Origin: Leucothrix arctica
Lineage (GTDB): Bacteria; Pseudomonadota; Gammaproteobacteria; Thiotrichales; Thiotrichaceae
NCBI RefSeq assembly: GCF_003172895.1
Contig: NZ_QGKL01000038.1
Coordinates: 1-49,006, forward strand
Length of the DNA stretch: 49,006 nt
Reading direction: 5' to 3'
Under the pieces are notes generated by a model, which saw only the letters and a program-made list of their open reading frames with translations, was not told the origin of the DNA and made no database searches. This document shows, piece after piece, positions 16,389 to 24,973 of this stretch (position 1 is its first letter; each line of letters starts with the position of its first letter). The position numbers were made by a program, and so were the translations under genes.

Positions 16389-17297
16389 ATGACTATCTTT
16401 TTATACATTGTAACGGTACTTGTGTGGGGAACATCATGGATTGCGATTTCCTTCCAGAATGGCTCAGTCGATAGCTTAGTCTCTATATTCTATCGTTTTG
16501 GTTTAGCGAGTCTGCTATTGCTTCCATTTTTGTATTTGACCGGGCGCTTACAAAAGTCACGGCGCATTGATCATGTTTGGTACTTTCTACAAGGGTGTTG
16601 TTTATTTTGTTTTAACTTCATTTGTTTTTATAAGGCATCTGCCTATATGCCGAGTGGCTTACTGTCGATTGTATTTTCGATGGCCATTTTTTATAACGCG
16701 ATCAATAACAGAGTGTTTTGGGGTGTTAAGCCAAGTTCATCCGTTTATGGCGCAGGGGTGTTGGGTGTTATCGGGCTACTTCTATTGTTTTGGCCAGAGT
16801 TACAGAGTACCTCAGCATCCAGTGAGTTATTACTGGGTATCGGGCTTTCCGCCTTAGGCACGTTTGGTTTTTCTCTAGGAAATATGATCACAGTAAGGCA
16901 TAAGAAAAATAATATTAATCCGCTGACCAGCACGGCCTACGGTATGTCTTATGGCGCATTAACTCTGTTATTAATTATTACCGTTACACAGACACCTATT
17001 ACTTGGGATGTGAGAACTGAATACCTCTATAGTTTGGTCTACCTTGCCGTCTTTGCATCGGTCATTGGTTTTACGGCTTATTTATCATTAGTGAATAGGA
17101 TAGGTGCTAACCAGGCTGCTTATGCGACAGTCGTTTTTCCTGTTATTGCCCTAGCCTTATCATCGGTTTATGAGGGGTATACTTGGGAAATAATGAATGG
17201 CTTAGGTTTAACGTTGATCTTGCTCGGAAATGCGGTGGCGATGAATCTTATTGGCATTAAAAGAATGAGTAAAAGTTTACTAAAACACGCTGTTTGA
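16389..17297 (+). CDS. EamA/DMT family metabolite exporter
   Basis: This roughly 302-residue inner-membrane protein has about ten hydrophobic helices arranged as two EamA repeats. The first starts YIVTVLVWGTSWIAISFQNG and the second near GIGLSALGTFGFSLGN. This is the drug/metabolite transporter superfamily, mostly amino-acid or metabolite effluxers. I start at ATG 16389 because the TWGTSW-like first helix should be close to the N-terminus; the longer frame from 16326 would add an extra hydrophobic stretch. The divergent AraC gene suggests inducible expression. Substrate unknown. Confidence 0.88.
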   Translation: MTIFLYIVTVLVWGTSWIAISFQNGSVDSLVSIFYRFGLASLLLLPFLYLTGRLQKSRRIDHVWYFLQGCCLFCFNFICFYKASAYMPSGLLSIVFSMAIFYNAINNRVFWGVKPSSSVYGAGVLGVIGLLLLFWPELQSTSASSELLLGIGLSALGTFGFSLGNMITVRHKKNNINPLTSTAYGMSYGALTLLLIITVTQTPITWDVRTEYLYSLVYLAVFASVIGFTAYLSLVNRIGANQAAYATVVFPVIALALSSVYEGYTWEIMNGLGLTLILLGNAVAMNLIGIKRMSKSLLKHAV

Positions 17298-17326
17298 TGA
17301 ATTAATTAACTAAAGTAATTAATTCA
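17298..17326 (+). terminator. AT-rich hairpin after the EamA gene
   Basis: TGAATTAATTA and TAATTAATTCA form a perfect 11-bp inverted repeat with a 7-nt loop right after the stop codon. It contains no G+C-rich stem or T-run, so it may be an operator or only a weak terminator. Confidence 0.35.
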
Positions 17327-17493
17327 TTAAGTCAGCTAATGTGGCTCTGCACTTTGTGGTTTTATTTATTTTTGTAGCCGAATTGTAGTTTATGTCTTAT
17401 ATTGTTAATTAATAGGCTTAAATATATCGTTGTTGACTGATTAACGATGTTTTTTAGCCTGTTTTGTGAAATATTGTGCAACAGTCTGCTACA

Positions 17494-17507
17494 ATTTGCG
17501 TACAAAT
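17494..17507. promoter_or_regulatory. Candidate MarR operator
   Basis: ATTTG-CGTA-CAAAT is an inverted repeat of 5-nt arms 20 bp before the marR-type gene, embedded in ACAATTTG...CAAATGT. MarR proteins commonly repress themselves from such sites. Confidence 0.3.
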
Positions 17508-17527
17508 GTTTCGATAAGATAAAATAA

Positions 17528-18007
17528 ATGACACTGCAAAACAAAGAAAAAATAGATAATAAGCCAATGAAGGACTCTGTTTCATTTCGGTTAAATGTAT
17601 TAACCAGTGTAATAAATCGGCACGCAGAGCGTTATTTAAAAACACATTATAATATCGCTATTCCAGACTGGAGAGTGATCGCGATTTTAGCGGGTGGGAG
17701 GCAAATGTCCGTTCGTGAACTTTCAGCGATATCTAAGATGGATAAAGCAATGGTTAGCCGAGTAGTGAAGCGGTTAACAAGTACAAACGCTATCTTTAGT
17801 GAGCCTGATCCTGCTGATGGTCGCTTACTTATTCTAAGTATAGCACCTGCTGGACAGGAGTTATTCAATCGGATTCATCCCATCTTTCTTGAAAGAGATG
17901 AGCGGATGTTAGCTACATTGGAAGAGCAAAGTTCATTTAATGAGTCACTTGATAGACTACTAAAGTACGCAGAAAACGAGAGTGAATACTTTTACAGTAC
18001 CAAATAG
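17528..18007 (+). CDS. MarR family transcriptional regulator
   Basis: This 159-residue protein has the MarR winged helix-turn-helix. The recognition region MSVRELSAISKMDKAMVSRVVKRL (residues 58-81) is followed by the wing SEPDPADGRLLILSIAPAGQEL. Flanking helices for dimerisation are present at both ends. There is no target gene on the same strand downstream, and the upstream gene is separated by an AT-rich hairpin, so it may act on distant genes. No clear Shine-Dalgarno sequence precedes ATG 17528; ATG 17567 is an alternative. Confidence 0.9.
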   Translation: MTLQNKEKIDNKPMKDSVSFRLNVLTSVINRHAERYLKTHYNIAIPDWRVIAILAGGRQMSVRELSAISKMDKAMVSRVVKRLTSTNAIFSEPDPADGRLLILSIAPAGQELFNRIHPIFLERDERMLATLEEQSSFNESLDRLLKYAENESEYFYSTK

Positions 18008-18090
18008 TATCAACCAGTAACAGAATTGCAGCCAAGAAAAAACGAGTCTTGTGCTGCAACGATATTATCTTTAAACAAGTTATGTCCGAG

Positions 18091-18414
18091 TTATAGGGCT
18101 ATTGGAAGAAAGCTTTCCATAATCTGAAGGCTGTGGTTAACTGCATTGAGTACCATCAAATAACTATCATCATTAACGGCTGTGAGTGTTAATTTTTCGA
18201 TAATCAGGTGCAGGTTCTGTGCTTCCTTACTGATTAGCTCGTTCACTGATTGAAGTTCACTTGTATCAAGCTTGGTGATTTCTACACTGACGCGGTGTAA
18301 ATTATCGAAATATTTTTCTAAGCATTCGCTTGTATAACCATCTGTATCGACTAACAAAAGTGTGTGATAAGACTCTGTTAAAGACAACTTTGAATCTGCT
18401 AAGTGTGTGCTCAT
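18091..18414 (-). CDS. Hypothetical small protein
   Basis: I do not recognise this 107-residue protein. It has no signal peptide or membrane segment, is rich in Leu, Ser and acidic residues, and looks largely helical (VNELISKEAQNLHLIIEKL). The start at ATG 18414 is chosen because AGAGGTAACAAC lies just upstream; the longer frame to 18456 would overlap this site. It follows the lipoprotein gene by 45 bp on the same strand and is probably in one operon with it. Confidence 0.6.
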   Translation of the reverse strand: MSTHLADSKLSLTESYHTLLLVDTDGYTSECLEKYFDNLHRVSVEITKLDTSELQSVNELISKEAQNLHLIIEKLTLTAVNDDSYLMVLNAVNHSLQIMESFLPIAL

Positions 18415-18459
18415 GTTGTTACCTCTTTTATTATTAATGGCGTTTTTATTGGTCAATCA

Positions 18460-19365
18460 CTAGTAACTTAGTGATTGTGGTGCGTTGGTAAAGCTTCCTA
18501 TCGACTGGGTGATTTTGCTTGTGTCATTAAGCATATGACTGACTGAAGTGACTTTGTTATCCCCAAATAAAACACGGTCCCATGCCTTTCTAACATCCAG
18601 CTGTGCTTGTATTAGATCATCAAGCGCGGGTGCTGCTTGTTGCATCTCAAACCATTCACGTCGATTAGCTTTCCAAGTACCCAGTGGTAAAGGTTGGTTT
18701 CCTAGGTACGGCTTTTCGATATTAATTATAAGGTAGAGCAGTTCTGCAGTTTTCATGCGGTCTTTTAATATGGACACAATGTTCTTTAACTGAGCCTCTT
18801 GCGAGTCTAGGTGAGGGCCGATGATGGCGGCATCCTTTCGTAAAATATCTTGTATCCGCTTTGAGTAATGAGCGTTAACAGCAATGTGAGACAGTTTGCT
18901 GATAGAGCCCTCTCTATCGTAGCTATCCGTATAAAAGCGACTATTGTTGGCTCGTCGGTGTTGCTCTCGTGCTATCGCAGTACTAGCATCTCCAATAGTG
19001 TTTGCGATACTTTGTCGAGCAGGGTCGTTGATAAGCGCTTCAAGCGCGAGAAAGTAGCGCTTAGTGTTAGCGTTGCCTTTACGAAACTCAGCGATCTCAT
19101 AGGTCAACTTCGTTGTTTCGTGGTTTTTCTCGTGGAGCATGACCTTTTTACGACTTTTTTTGGGGCTGTGTGGACGCGAACGCCATAACTCAGTCGAGTC
19201 GACGTCAATAATAACGTCAAGCGTTTCAGTCAATAGACTATCGACTTGCTCAATATAAATAAGGCCATTTTTGGTGATATATTGGTTTTTTTGTGCGTTA
19301 TTTGTCGCGCAAGCAGTAGCGAGTACTGTGCTTGCAACTATGGTTAAGTAGGTGCTAATGGTCAT
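18460..19365 (-). CDS. Putative lipoprotein of unknown function
   Basis: This 301-residue protein begins with a lipoprotein signal (VASTVLATAC, acylated Cys19), so it should sit in the inner or outer membrane facing the periplasm. The rest is hydrophilic and mostly helical, with basic stretches such as SRPHSPKKSRKK and several heptad-like Leu/Ile patterns around SQEAQLKNIVSILKDRM. I recognise no catalytic motif or known family. It is the first gene of a likely two-gene operon with the small protein downstream, and is divergent from a secreted protein gene 328 bp away. Confidence 0.65.
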   Translation of the reverse strand: MTISTYLTIVASTVLATACATNNAQKNQYITKNGLIYIEQVDSLLTETLDVIIDVDSTELWRSRPHSPKKSRKKVMLHEKNHETTKLTYEIAEFRKGNANTKRYFLALEALINDPARQSIANTIGDASTAIAREQHRRANNSRFYTDSYDREGSISKLSHIAVNAHYSKRIQDILRKDAAIIGPHLDSQEAQLKNIVSILKDRMKTAELLYLIINIEKPYLGNQPLPLGTWKANRREWFEMQQAAPALDDLIQAQLDVRKAWDRVLFGDNKVTSVSHMLNDTSKITQSIGSFTNAPQSLSY

Positions 19366-19693
19366 ATTCCTGCCTCAAGTTTTATATTATGACGCCTTTT
19401 TGGTGTTTTCTTGTTGTTGGGCGCACTTAAACATTAAATTGTGGAGCAGTAGTCTGTAAACTTACCAATAGTTAAGCTGGTGTTCAGTTTCAGAGGAGAG
19501 CTAGTAATAGTCTGCGTTGTTCTTTGTTATTACTTATACTAATTAAATAAGTTTAATTTTTAAGCGAATTGATTGTATGTTTAAAGACGATAATGTATGA
19601 AAATGAGCAGCCTCATTATTGAAGTACTTGTTTGTTGCTTATGCTTATGCGAATCTTAGTGCGTACATCTTATGGGCGGCATACGAGAGATTA
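19366..19693. other. 328-bp divergent intergenic region
   Basis: The region lies between the lipoprotein gene and the secreted RND-like gene. It holds a short hairpin, AATGAG-CAGC-CTCATT (19602-19617), and AT-rich stretches that probably contain both promoters. I found no ORF or RNA gene with support. Confidence 0.5.
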
Positions 19694-20434
19694 ATGATGG
19701 GGATTAGGGAGTTAATTAACGCGATTTGTTTGGCAGGGGTTTGTTTTTATATGTCTATGGCGCATGCACAAGAGCTTGAGCACTCTGTAGTGATTGAGGT
19801 GGTGACTAACCACATGACCGCAGATAAGGTTGAAGAAAGCATCGCTAACCCGATTGAGATGCTGATGAGTAACCTAACGGATGTATTGTTGATTTCAGCG
19901 AAATACCAAGATAACGAAGCTGAAATAACGGTTAAATTTAATGAGAGTGCTGCCGCTAAGGCAGGCTTAGTCGATCAAGTGCGCAAGGTGCTTGATGACA
20001 ATATGAATAAGTTGCCTGAAAACATAGTGACGCTATCGGTCAGCTTAGCCAATCTATTGCCTGAAAATTCTAACGATAAAGTACGAGAAGCACTTGTTCG
20101 ATCACACTCAGGGAGTTACTTAGGGCACATACAAAGCTCTAATGAATTATTACCCATTATCACGACATTTTTTGAAAGTAATGACCTCGTTGCTACCTCC
20201 GCTGGTAGCTACTTAATGAACGAAGCAAAGCAAGTTATACGGGGCAGTTTGTTCAACTGTAAGCGTAAACTTGCCCAAGTATTGGATTGTTATTGGCAGG
20301 ATAAGTATGGCTCAGGAAAAGTGGCCTTTGCCTTTAGTGATGACTTCAAAAACTTTACTGCAAAGTGGAGTGTGGGTGATCAGCCGGAAAATTTTAAGTG
20401 GTCGGGTGTAGAGGTTTCAGTTGCTGGGGAGTAA
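19694..20434 (+). CDS. Exported protein resembling an isolated RND porter subdomain
   Basis: The 246-residue protein starts with a signal peptide ending SMAHA-QELEH. Residues 31-115 have the pattern of the first porter subdomain (PN1) of RND efflux pumps: a beta strand VVIEVVTN, then ADKVEESIANPIEMLMSNL, a strand pair with NEAEITVKF, a helix DQVRKVLDDNMNKLPENI and a strand VTLSVSL. No transmembrane helices follow, so this is not a pump. The remaining 130 residues, including Cys189 and Cys199, are unrecognised. I start at ATG 19694 behind GAGAG; the frame to 19619 lacks a ribosome binding site and places the signal internally. The RND likeness is by pattern only. Confidence 0.65.
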   Translation: MMGIRELINAICLAGVCFYMSMAHAQELEHSVVIEVVTNHMTADKVEESIANPIEMLMSNLTDVLLISAKYQDNEAEITVKFNESAAAKAGLVDQVRKVLDDNMNKLPENIVTLSVSLANLLPENSNDKVREALVRSHSGSYLGHIQSSNELLPIITTFFESNDLVATSAGSYLMNEAKQVIRGSLFNCKRKLAQVLDCYWQDKYGSGKVAFAFSDDFKNFTAKWSVGDQPENFKWSGVEVSVAGE

Positions 20435-20599
20435 GTGTTAGAATACACGTTCTTTTTTGAAAATGGTTTCAAATCACCCCCAACGTTGCTGATACTGACG
20501 ACTGCTGTTGAATGGTATCTTATGTAATGTTCCAAGTGATTACTTTACCTACCGTTTTCAATAACATTTTGCTTTAAAATTCCCCTGCAAGAGGTTGCT

Positions 20600-22048
20600 A
20601 TGAGTTGTGATATCGCGTTAATTGGTCTGGCTGTAATGGGTCAAAACCTAGTCCTTAACATGAATGATAATGGCTACAAGGTGGTCGCTTATAATCGTAC
20701 AGCTTCTGTTACCCAAGAGTTTCTAGCGGGACCTGCAAAGGGAACAGATATTGTTGGTGCTGAGTCATTGGAAGAGATGGTTTTAAAGTTGTCAGTACCC
20801 CGCAAAATCATGATCATGGTTAAAGCAGGCGATCCTGTTGACCTTGTGATTGAGTCTTTGCTTCCTATGTTAGAAAAGGGTGATGTAATTATTGACGGTG
20901 GTAACGCAAATTACCCTGACTCTCAACGACGTGCCATTGACCTTAAAGAAAAAGGTTTCCGTTTTGTCGGTGCAGGTGTGTCAGGTGGTGAAGAGGGCGC
21001 TCGTTTTGGTCCGTCAATCATGCCAGGTGGTAACCCAGAAGCATGGCCATTAGTAAAAGATATCTTCCAAGCGATTAGTGCTAAAACTGAGTCCGGTGCG
21101 CCTTGTTGTGAGTGGGTAGGTGAAAATGGTGCAGGCCACTTTGTGAAAATGGTTCACAATGGCATCGAATATGGTGATATGCAGCTAATCTGCGAAGCTT
21201 ACCAATTCATGAAAGACCAGTTGCACATGAGCAACGAAGAAATGCAGGCAGTTTTTAAAGAGTGGGATCAAGGTGACCTTGGTAGCTACTTGATCGAAAT
21301 TACGGCTGATATTCTTGGCTTCAAAGAAGACGGTGAGTTTGTCGTCGATAAGATTTTAGATAAAGCAGGTCAGAAAGGCACAGGTAAGTGGACGGCGATT
21401 AACTCGCTAGAGCTTGGTATGCCAGTGACATTGATCGGTGAAGCAGTATTCGCAAGATGCTTGTCGGCACTAAAGAGTGAGCGTGTTGCAGCTTCCAAAG
21501 TATTAAACGCTCCAGCGGCACAAGACTTGTCTAGTCAGAAAGAAGTGTTGGTCGAAGCTTTAGGTCAGGCACTGCTAGCCTCGAAAATTGTTTCATACGC
21601 ACAAGGCTTTATGTTGATGCGCGCCGCTTCTGAAAACTTTGGCTGGGATTTACAGTACGGTTCAATTGCGCATTTATGGCGCGGTGGTTGCATTATCCGT
21701 TCTGTCTTTCTTGATGACATCAAAGCGGCTTATGATAAAAACCCAGCACTGGCTAATTTGTTACTAGATGACTACTTCTTAGATAAGATTGGAGTATCTC
21801 AAGCGGGCTGGCGCAAAGTTTTAGCTAAGACAATTGAGACAGGTGTTCCAATGCCTACGATGACCTCAGCATTAGCATTCTATGATGGCTACCGTACAGA
21901 AACGTTACCTGCTAACCTGCTACAAGCTCAGCGTGATTACTTTGGTGCTCATACTTATGAACGTGTAGACAAGCCAGAAGGTGAACGATTCCATTCAAAC
22001 TGGACAGGTACCGGTGGTGATGTGTCGAGTACAAGTTACGATGTTTAA
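20600..22048 (+). CDS. gnd: NADP-dependent 6-phosphogluconate dehydrogenase (decarboxylating)
   Basis: This 482-residue enzyme of the oxidative pentose-phosphate pathway converts 6-phosphogluconate to ribulose 5-phosphate with CO2 and NADPH. The Rossmann motif IALIGLAVMGQNL is at the N-terminus, IDGGNANYPDSQRR follows, and the catalytic segment GENGAGHFVKMVHNGIEYGD contains the active-site Lys and His. The substrate loop GTGKWT appears near residue 260. Length matches the long homodimeric form. ATG 20600 has an AGAGG ribosome binding site. It faces hexR across a terminator and competes with edd for the same substrate, so co-location with edd/eda is meaningful. Confidence 0.97.
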   Translation: MSCDIALIGLAVMGQNLVLNMNDNGYKVVAYNRTASVTQEFLAGPAKGTDIVGAESLEEMVLKLSVPRKIMIMVKAGDPVDLVIESLLPMLEKGDVIIDGGNANYPDSQRRAIDLKEKGFRFVGAGVSGGEEGARFGPSIMPGGNPEAWPLVKDIFQAISAKTESGAPCCEWVGENGAGHFVKMVHNGIEYGDMQLICEAYQFMKDQLHMSNEEMQAVFKEWDQGDLGSYLIEITADILGFKEDGEFVVDKILDKAGQKGTGKWTAINSLELGMPVTLIGEAVFARCLSALKSERVAASKVLNAPAAQDLSSQKEVLVEALGQALLASKIVSYAQGFMLMRAASENFGWDLQYGSIAHLWRGGCIIRSVFLDDIKAAYDKNPALANLLLDDYFLDKIGVSQAGWRKVLAKTIETGVPMPTMTSALAFYDGYRTETLPANLLQAQRDYFGAHTYERVDKPEGERFHSNWTGTGGDVSSTSYDV

Positions 22049-22074
22049 CATCTGACGGGTTTAAGTAGATATAG

Positions 22075-22106
22075 AAAACGGCACTTTGATAGTGCCGTTT
22101 TTGTTT
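22075..22106. terminator. Terminator between gnd and hexR
   Basis: AAAACGGCACT and AGTGCCGTTTT form a perfect stem with loop TTGAT, flanked by T-rich sequence on the plus strand and A residues on the left. It can serve both convergent genes. Confidence 0.85.
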
Positions 22107-22128
22107 TTAGTGTTTATAGAATAATAAA

Positions 22129-22983
22129 TTAATCAGAGGTGACGTGTTTGTCGCTCAACGCTAAATTAGCGGTCAGTAGCTTTTTAGTCAGTGTTTCTTC
22201 ATCTTCTAACGCAACTGCAATGGCTAAAGTGTCTAGAATAACGAGCTGCGACATGCGTGACTTGATGGGCGCGTAGTAGTCGCTGTCTTCTTTAACATCA
22301 ATATGCAAAGTGATATCAGAGGCCTTTGCTAATGCTGAGCCGCTGGCGGTTATCGCAATAGTCGTTGCGCCCGCTTGCTTGGCTAACAAGATACTTTTGA
22401 GTAAGTCTTTAGATGTACCGGATCGACTGACCGCAACCACAACACACTCACTATCTAACAATGTCGCTGAGACGCTATGGATGTAGGGATCACTATAGGC
22501 AACCGTTGGTGTACCTAAACGAAAGAACTTTTGTTGAGCATCGCTCGCAACAATTCCCGAGCCTCCTTGGCCATAAAACTCAATGCGGCTTGCCTTGCGT
22601 AGTGCGATAACCGCCTCATTTAGGTTGTCGCCATTCAGTGTCGAACGCGTCTGGCTCAAACTAGAAATGGCACGATCAATGATCTTTTGACCAATGTTAA
22701 GCGGCGTGTCGTCTTCACTAATGTCGCTTAACAAGTGATGGTTAGGTTGCGACATGGTTTGAGCTAGTTTGAGTTTAAAGTCTTTGTAGCCAGTAAAGCC
22801 TAGTCGCCTACAAAAGCGAATGATAGTCGGCTCGCTCACACTAATGGCGCTAGAAATTTGAGCTATATTTTGATCAATAATGCTTTTAGCATTGTCGAGC
22901 ACATACTCTGCAACCTTACGCTCAGACTTGCTTAGAGTGCTTAGTGACGTCTCAATGTGGGATAGCATGCTTGTATTACTCAT
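22129..22983 (-). CDS. hexR: HexR-type MurR/RpiR family regulator
   Basis: This 284-residue protein has an N-terminal RpiR helix-turn-helix (LSKSERKVAEYVLDNA, then SEPTIIRFCRRLGFTGYKDFKL). A SIS sugar-phosphate isomerase-like domain (about 125-260) carries EFYGQGGSGIVASDAQQKF and VVVAVSRSGTSKDLLKSILL. In gammaproteobacteria HexR senses KDPG and represses edd, eda and related genes. It is divergent from edd, with a consensus-like palindrome between the genes, which makes the HexR assignment stronger than a generic RpiR call. A degenerate copy of the same site lies near its own start, consistent with autoregulation. Confidence 0.93.
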   Translation of the reverse strand: MSNTSMLSHIETSLSTLSKSERKVAEYVLDNAKSIIDQNIAQISSAISVSEPTIIRFCRRLGFTGYKDFKLKLAQTMSQPNHHLLSDISEDDTPLNIGQKIIDRAISSLSQTRSTLNGDNLNEAVIALRKASRIEFYGQGGSGIVASDAQQKFFRLGTPTVAYSDPYIHSVSATLLDSECVVVAVSRSGTSKDLLKSILLAKQAGATTIAITASGSALAKASDITLHIDVKEDSDYYAPIKSRMSQLVILDTLAIAVALEDEETLTKKLLTANLALSDKHVTSD

Positions 22984-22997
22984 TAATCAAAAATTCC

Positions 22998-23012
22998 AAT
23001 AGTTTAGCTACA
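22998..23012. promoter_or_regulatory. Degenerate HexR box before hexR
   Basis: AATAGTTTAGCTACA matches 11 of 15 positions of the edd-proximal palindrome and lies 15 bp upstream of the hexR start, suggesting autoregulation. Confidence 0.4.
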
Positions 23013-23068
23013 ATTAGTCTGCTTGTGGTGACGGTGAATTAGTTTTCTCCTTGATTTTAGGAGTAAAA

Positions 23069-23083
23069 TGTAGTTAAACTACA
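23069..23083. promoter_or_regulatory. HexR operator upstream of edd
   Basis: TGTAGTTAAACTACA is a perfect 15-bp palindrome 32 bp before the edd start. It fits the published gammaproteobacterial HexR pattern (TGTA, AT-rich centre, TACA). Confidence 0.8.
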
Positions 23084-23114
23084 TAAATATAAATTTACCA
23101 GTAGAGTCAAACAA

Positions 23115-24935
23115 ATGACTATTTTAAACGCAGTGGTTGATCGTGTCACGGATCGAATTCGTAAACGTAGTACTGAGTCTCGCAGCTTATATTTAAAACG
23201 TATGCAAGAGGCCACAAAACATACAGGCCGTCACGGCCTTGGTTGTACCAACCTTGCGCACGGTGTTGCTGCTGCTCCTGCCAGTGACAAGATCATGCTT
23301 GTTCAAGAGCGTCCAGCTAACCTTGGTATTATCACATCTTACAACGACATGTTGTCAGCTCATTCTCCTTATGCGCGCTACCCTGACTTAATTAAAGAAG
23401 CAGCACGTCGAGGCGGAGCAGTTGCGCAGGTTGCAGGCGCTACACCTGCTATGTGTGACGGTGTGACACAGGGTGAGCCGGGCATGGAGTTGTCATTATT
23501 CAGCCGTGACTTGATCGCAATGAGTACCGGTATTGCACTGTCTCACAATGTATTTGATGCGGGAATGTACCTTGGTATTTGCGATAAAATCGTACCGGGT
23601 TTATTGATCGGTGCGCTACGTTTTGGTCACCTTCCAGCTATCTTCATACCTTCAGGACCGATGGGTACAGGTATTAGTAATAGCGACAAGGCTAAAGTTA
23701 GACAGCGTTATGCAGAAGGTAAAGCAGGGCGTGCAGAGTTACTTGCCTCTGAGTTAGCGGCTTACCACAGCGAAGGTACTTGTACTTTCTATGGTACGGC
23801 GAATAGTAACCAAATGCTGATGGAAATTATGGGCTTACATGTGCCAGGTGCTGCATTTGTACCACCGCATGGAGGCTTACGAGATACCTTGACTAACCGA
23901 GCTGTTGACCAGCTTTTAGCAATGACAAAAGCGGGTGGGACTTACAAGCCATTGACTGACATCATTGACGAGCGTGCGATTGTAAATGGCATGATTGGTT
24001 TGATGGCAACGGGTGGTTCGACTAATCACACGATCCATTTGGTTGCGATTGCGAGTGCTGCAGGTATCAAAATTGACTGGGATGACTTTACTGAGTTGTC
24101 AGAAGTTGTGCCGTTGATTGCGAAGGTTTATCCAAATGGACAAGCTGACATTAATCAGTTCCACGCCGTTGGTGGTGTCGGTACGGTTATTCGTGAGCTA
24201 TTGGAAGCAGGCTTGTTGCATGAAAATGTTGAAACAGTGTCGGGTTCTAGTCTAGCGGATTATGCGACTGAGCCATTCCTCGAAGAAGGAAAGCTAACTT
24301 GGCGTCCATCTCCAGCAGCTGGCGATAACGCAGAAATTCTTTCAACGGTGGCTAAGCCATTCCGTGAGAAGGGTGGATTGAAATTGTTAGCGGGTAACTT
24401 GGGTCGCTCTGTTACAAAAATTTCAGCGGTTGATCCTGAGAATTGGTTAATTGAAGCACCATGTCGCATTTTTGACTCACAAGAAGCCGTACAAGAAGCA
24501 TTTAAAGCGAATGAATTAGATCATGATGTCGTGGTTGTAGTTCGTTTTCAAGGCCCACAAGCTAACGGAATGCCTGAACTACATAAGTTGATGCCAGTGT
24601 TGGGTGTGCTTCAAGATCGTGGCCAGCGCGTTGCATTGGTCACTGATGGTCGTTTGTCAGGCGCGTCGGGTAAAGTGCCAACGGCTATTCACATGACGCC
24701 AGAGTGTTTGGTGGGTGGTGGTATTTCACGACTACGTGACGGTGATGTTATTCGTGTTGATTGTGAAAATGGTACGGTAGGTGCGTTAGTTGATGATGCT
24801 GAGTGGAATGCACGTGAGCTACAAACGACACCTTCAGAAAAAGAAGACTTTGGCTTCGGTCGAGAACTATTTTCGGCCTTCAGAAAAAATGCAGGCGATG
24901 CAGAGGCCGGAGCTTGTGTATTTGATGTAGAATAA
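23115..24935 (+). CDS. edd: 6-phosphogluconate dehydratase (Entner-Doudoroff)
   Basis: This 606-residue iron-sulfur dehydratase of the IlvD/Edd family turns 6-phosphogluconate into KDPG. Typical segments include SYNDMLSAHSPYARYP, the cysteine-bearing GATPAMCDGVTQG and GICDKIVPG (cluster ligands), FIPSGPMGTGISN, ATGGSTNHTIHLVAIA and the C-terminal DGRLSGASGKVP. Length is as usual for Edd. It is followed by eda 38 bp downstream, forming the classic edd-eda operon, under a HexR-type operator in the divergent promoter region. Confidence 0.97.
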   Translation: MTILNAVVDRVTDRIRKRSTESRSLYLKRMQEATKHTGRHGLGCTNLAHGVAAAPASDKIMLVQERPANLGIITSYNDMLSAHSPYARYPDLIKEAARRGGAVAQVAGATPAMCDGVTQGEPGMELSLFSRDLIAMSTGIALSHNVFDAGMYLGICDKIVPGLLIGALRFGHLPAIFIPSGPMGTGISNSDKAKVRQRYAEGKAGRAELLASELAAYHSEGTCTFYGTANSNQMLMEIMGLHVPGAAFVPPHGGLRDTLTNRAVDQLLAMTKAGGTYKPLTDIIDERAIVNGMIGLMATGGSTNHTIHLVAIASAAGIKIDWDDFTELSEVVPLIAKVYPNGQADINQFHAVGGVGTVIRELLEAGLLHENVETVSGSSLADYATEPFLEEGKLTWRPSPAAGDNAEILSTVAKPFREKGGLKLLAGNLGRSVTKISAVDPENWLIEAPCRIFDSQEAVQEAFKANELDHDVVVVVRFQGPQANGMPELHKLMPVLGVLQDRGQRVALVTDGRLSGASGKVPTAIHMTPECLVGGGISRLRDGDVIRVDCENGTVGALVDDAEWNARELQTTPSEKEDFGFGRELFSAFRKNAGDAEAGACVFDVE

Positions 24936-24973
24936 CTACTTAACTTATATATGTGATAATAGAGGAAGAACTG

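Noticed and set aside
20520-20550. TGTAAT...ATTACT upstream of gnd considered as a HexR box.
   Set aside because: The spacing between half-sites is about 10 bp, unlike the 15-bp HexR palindrome before edd.
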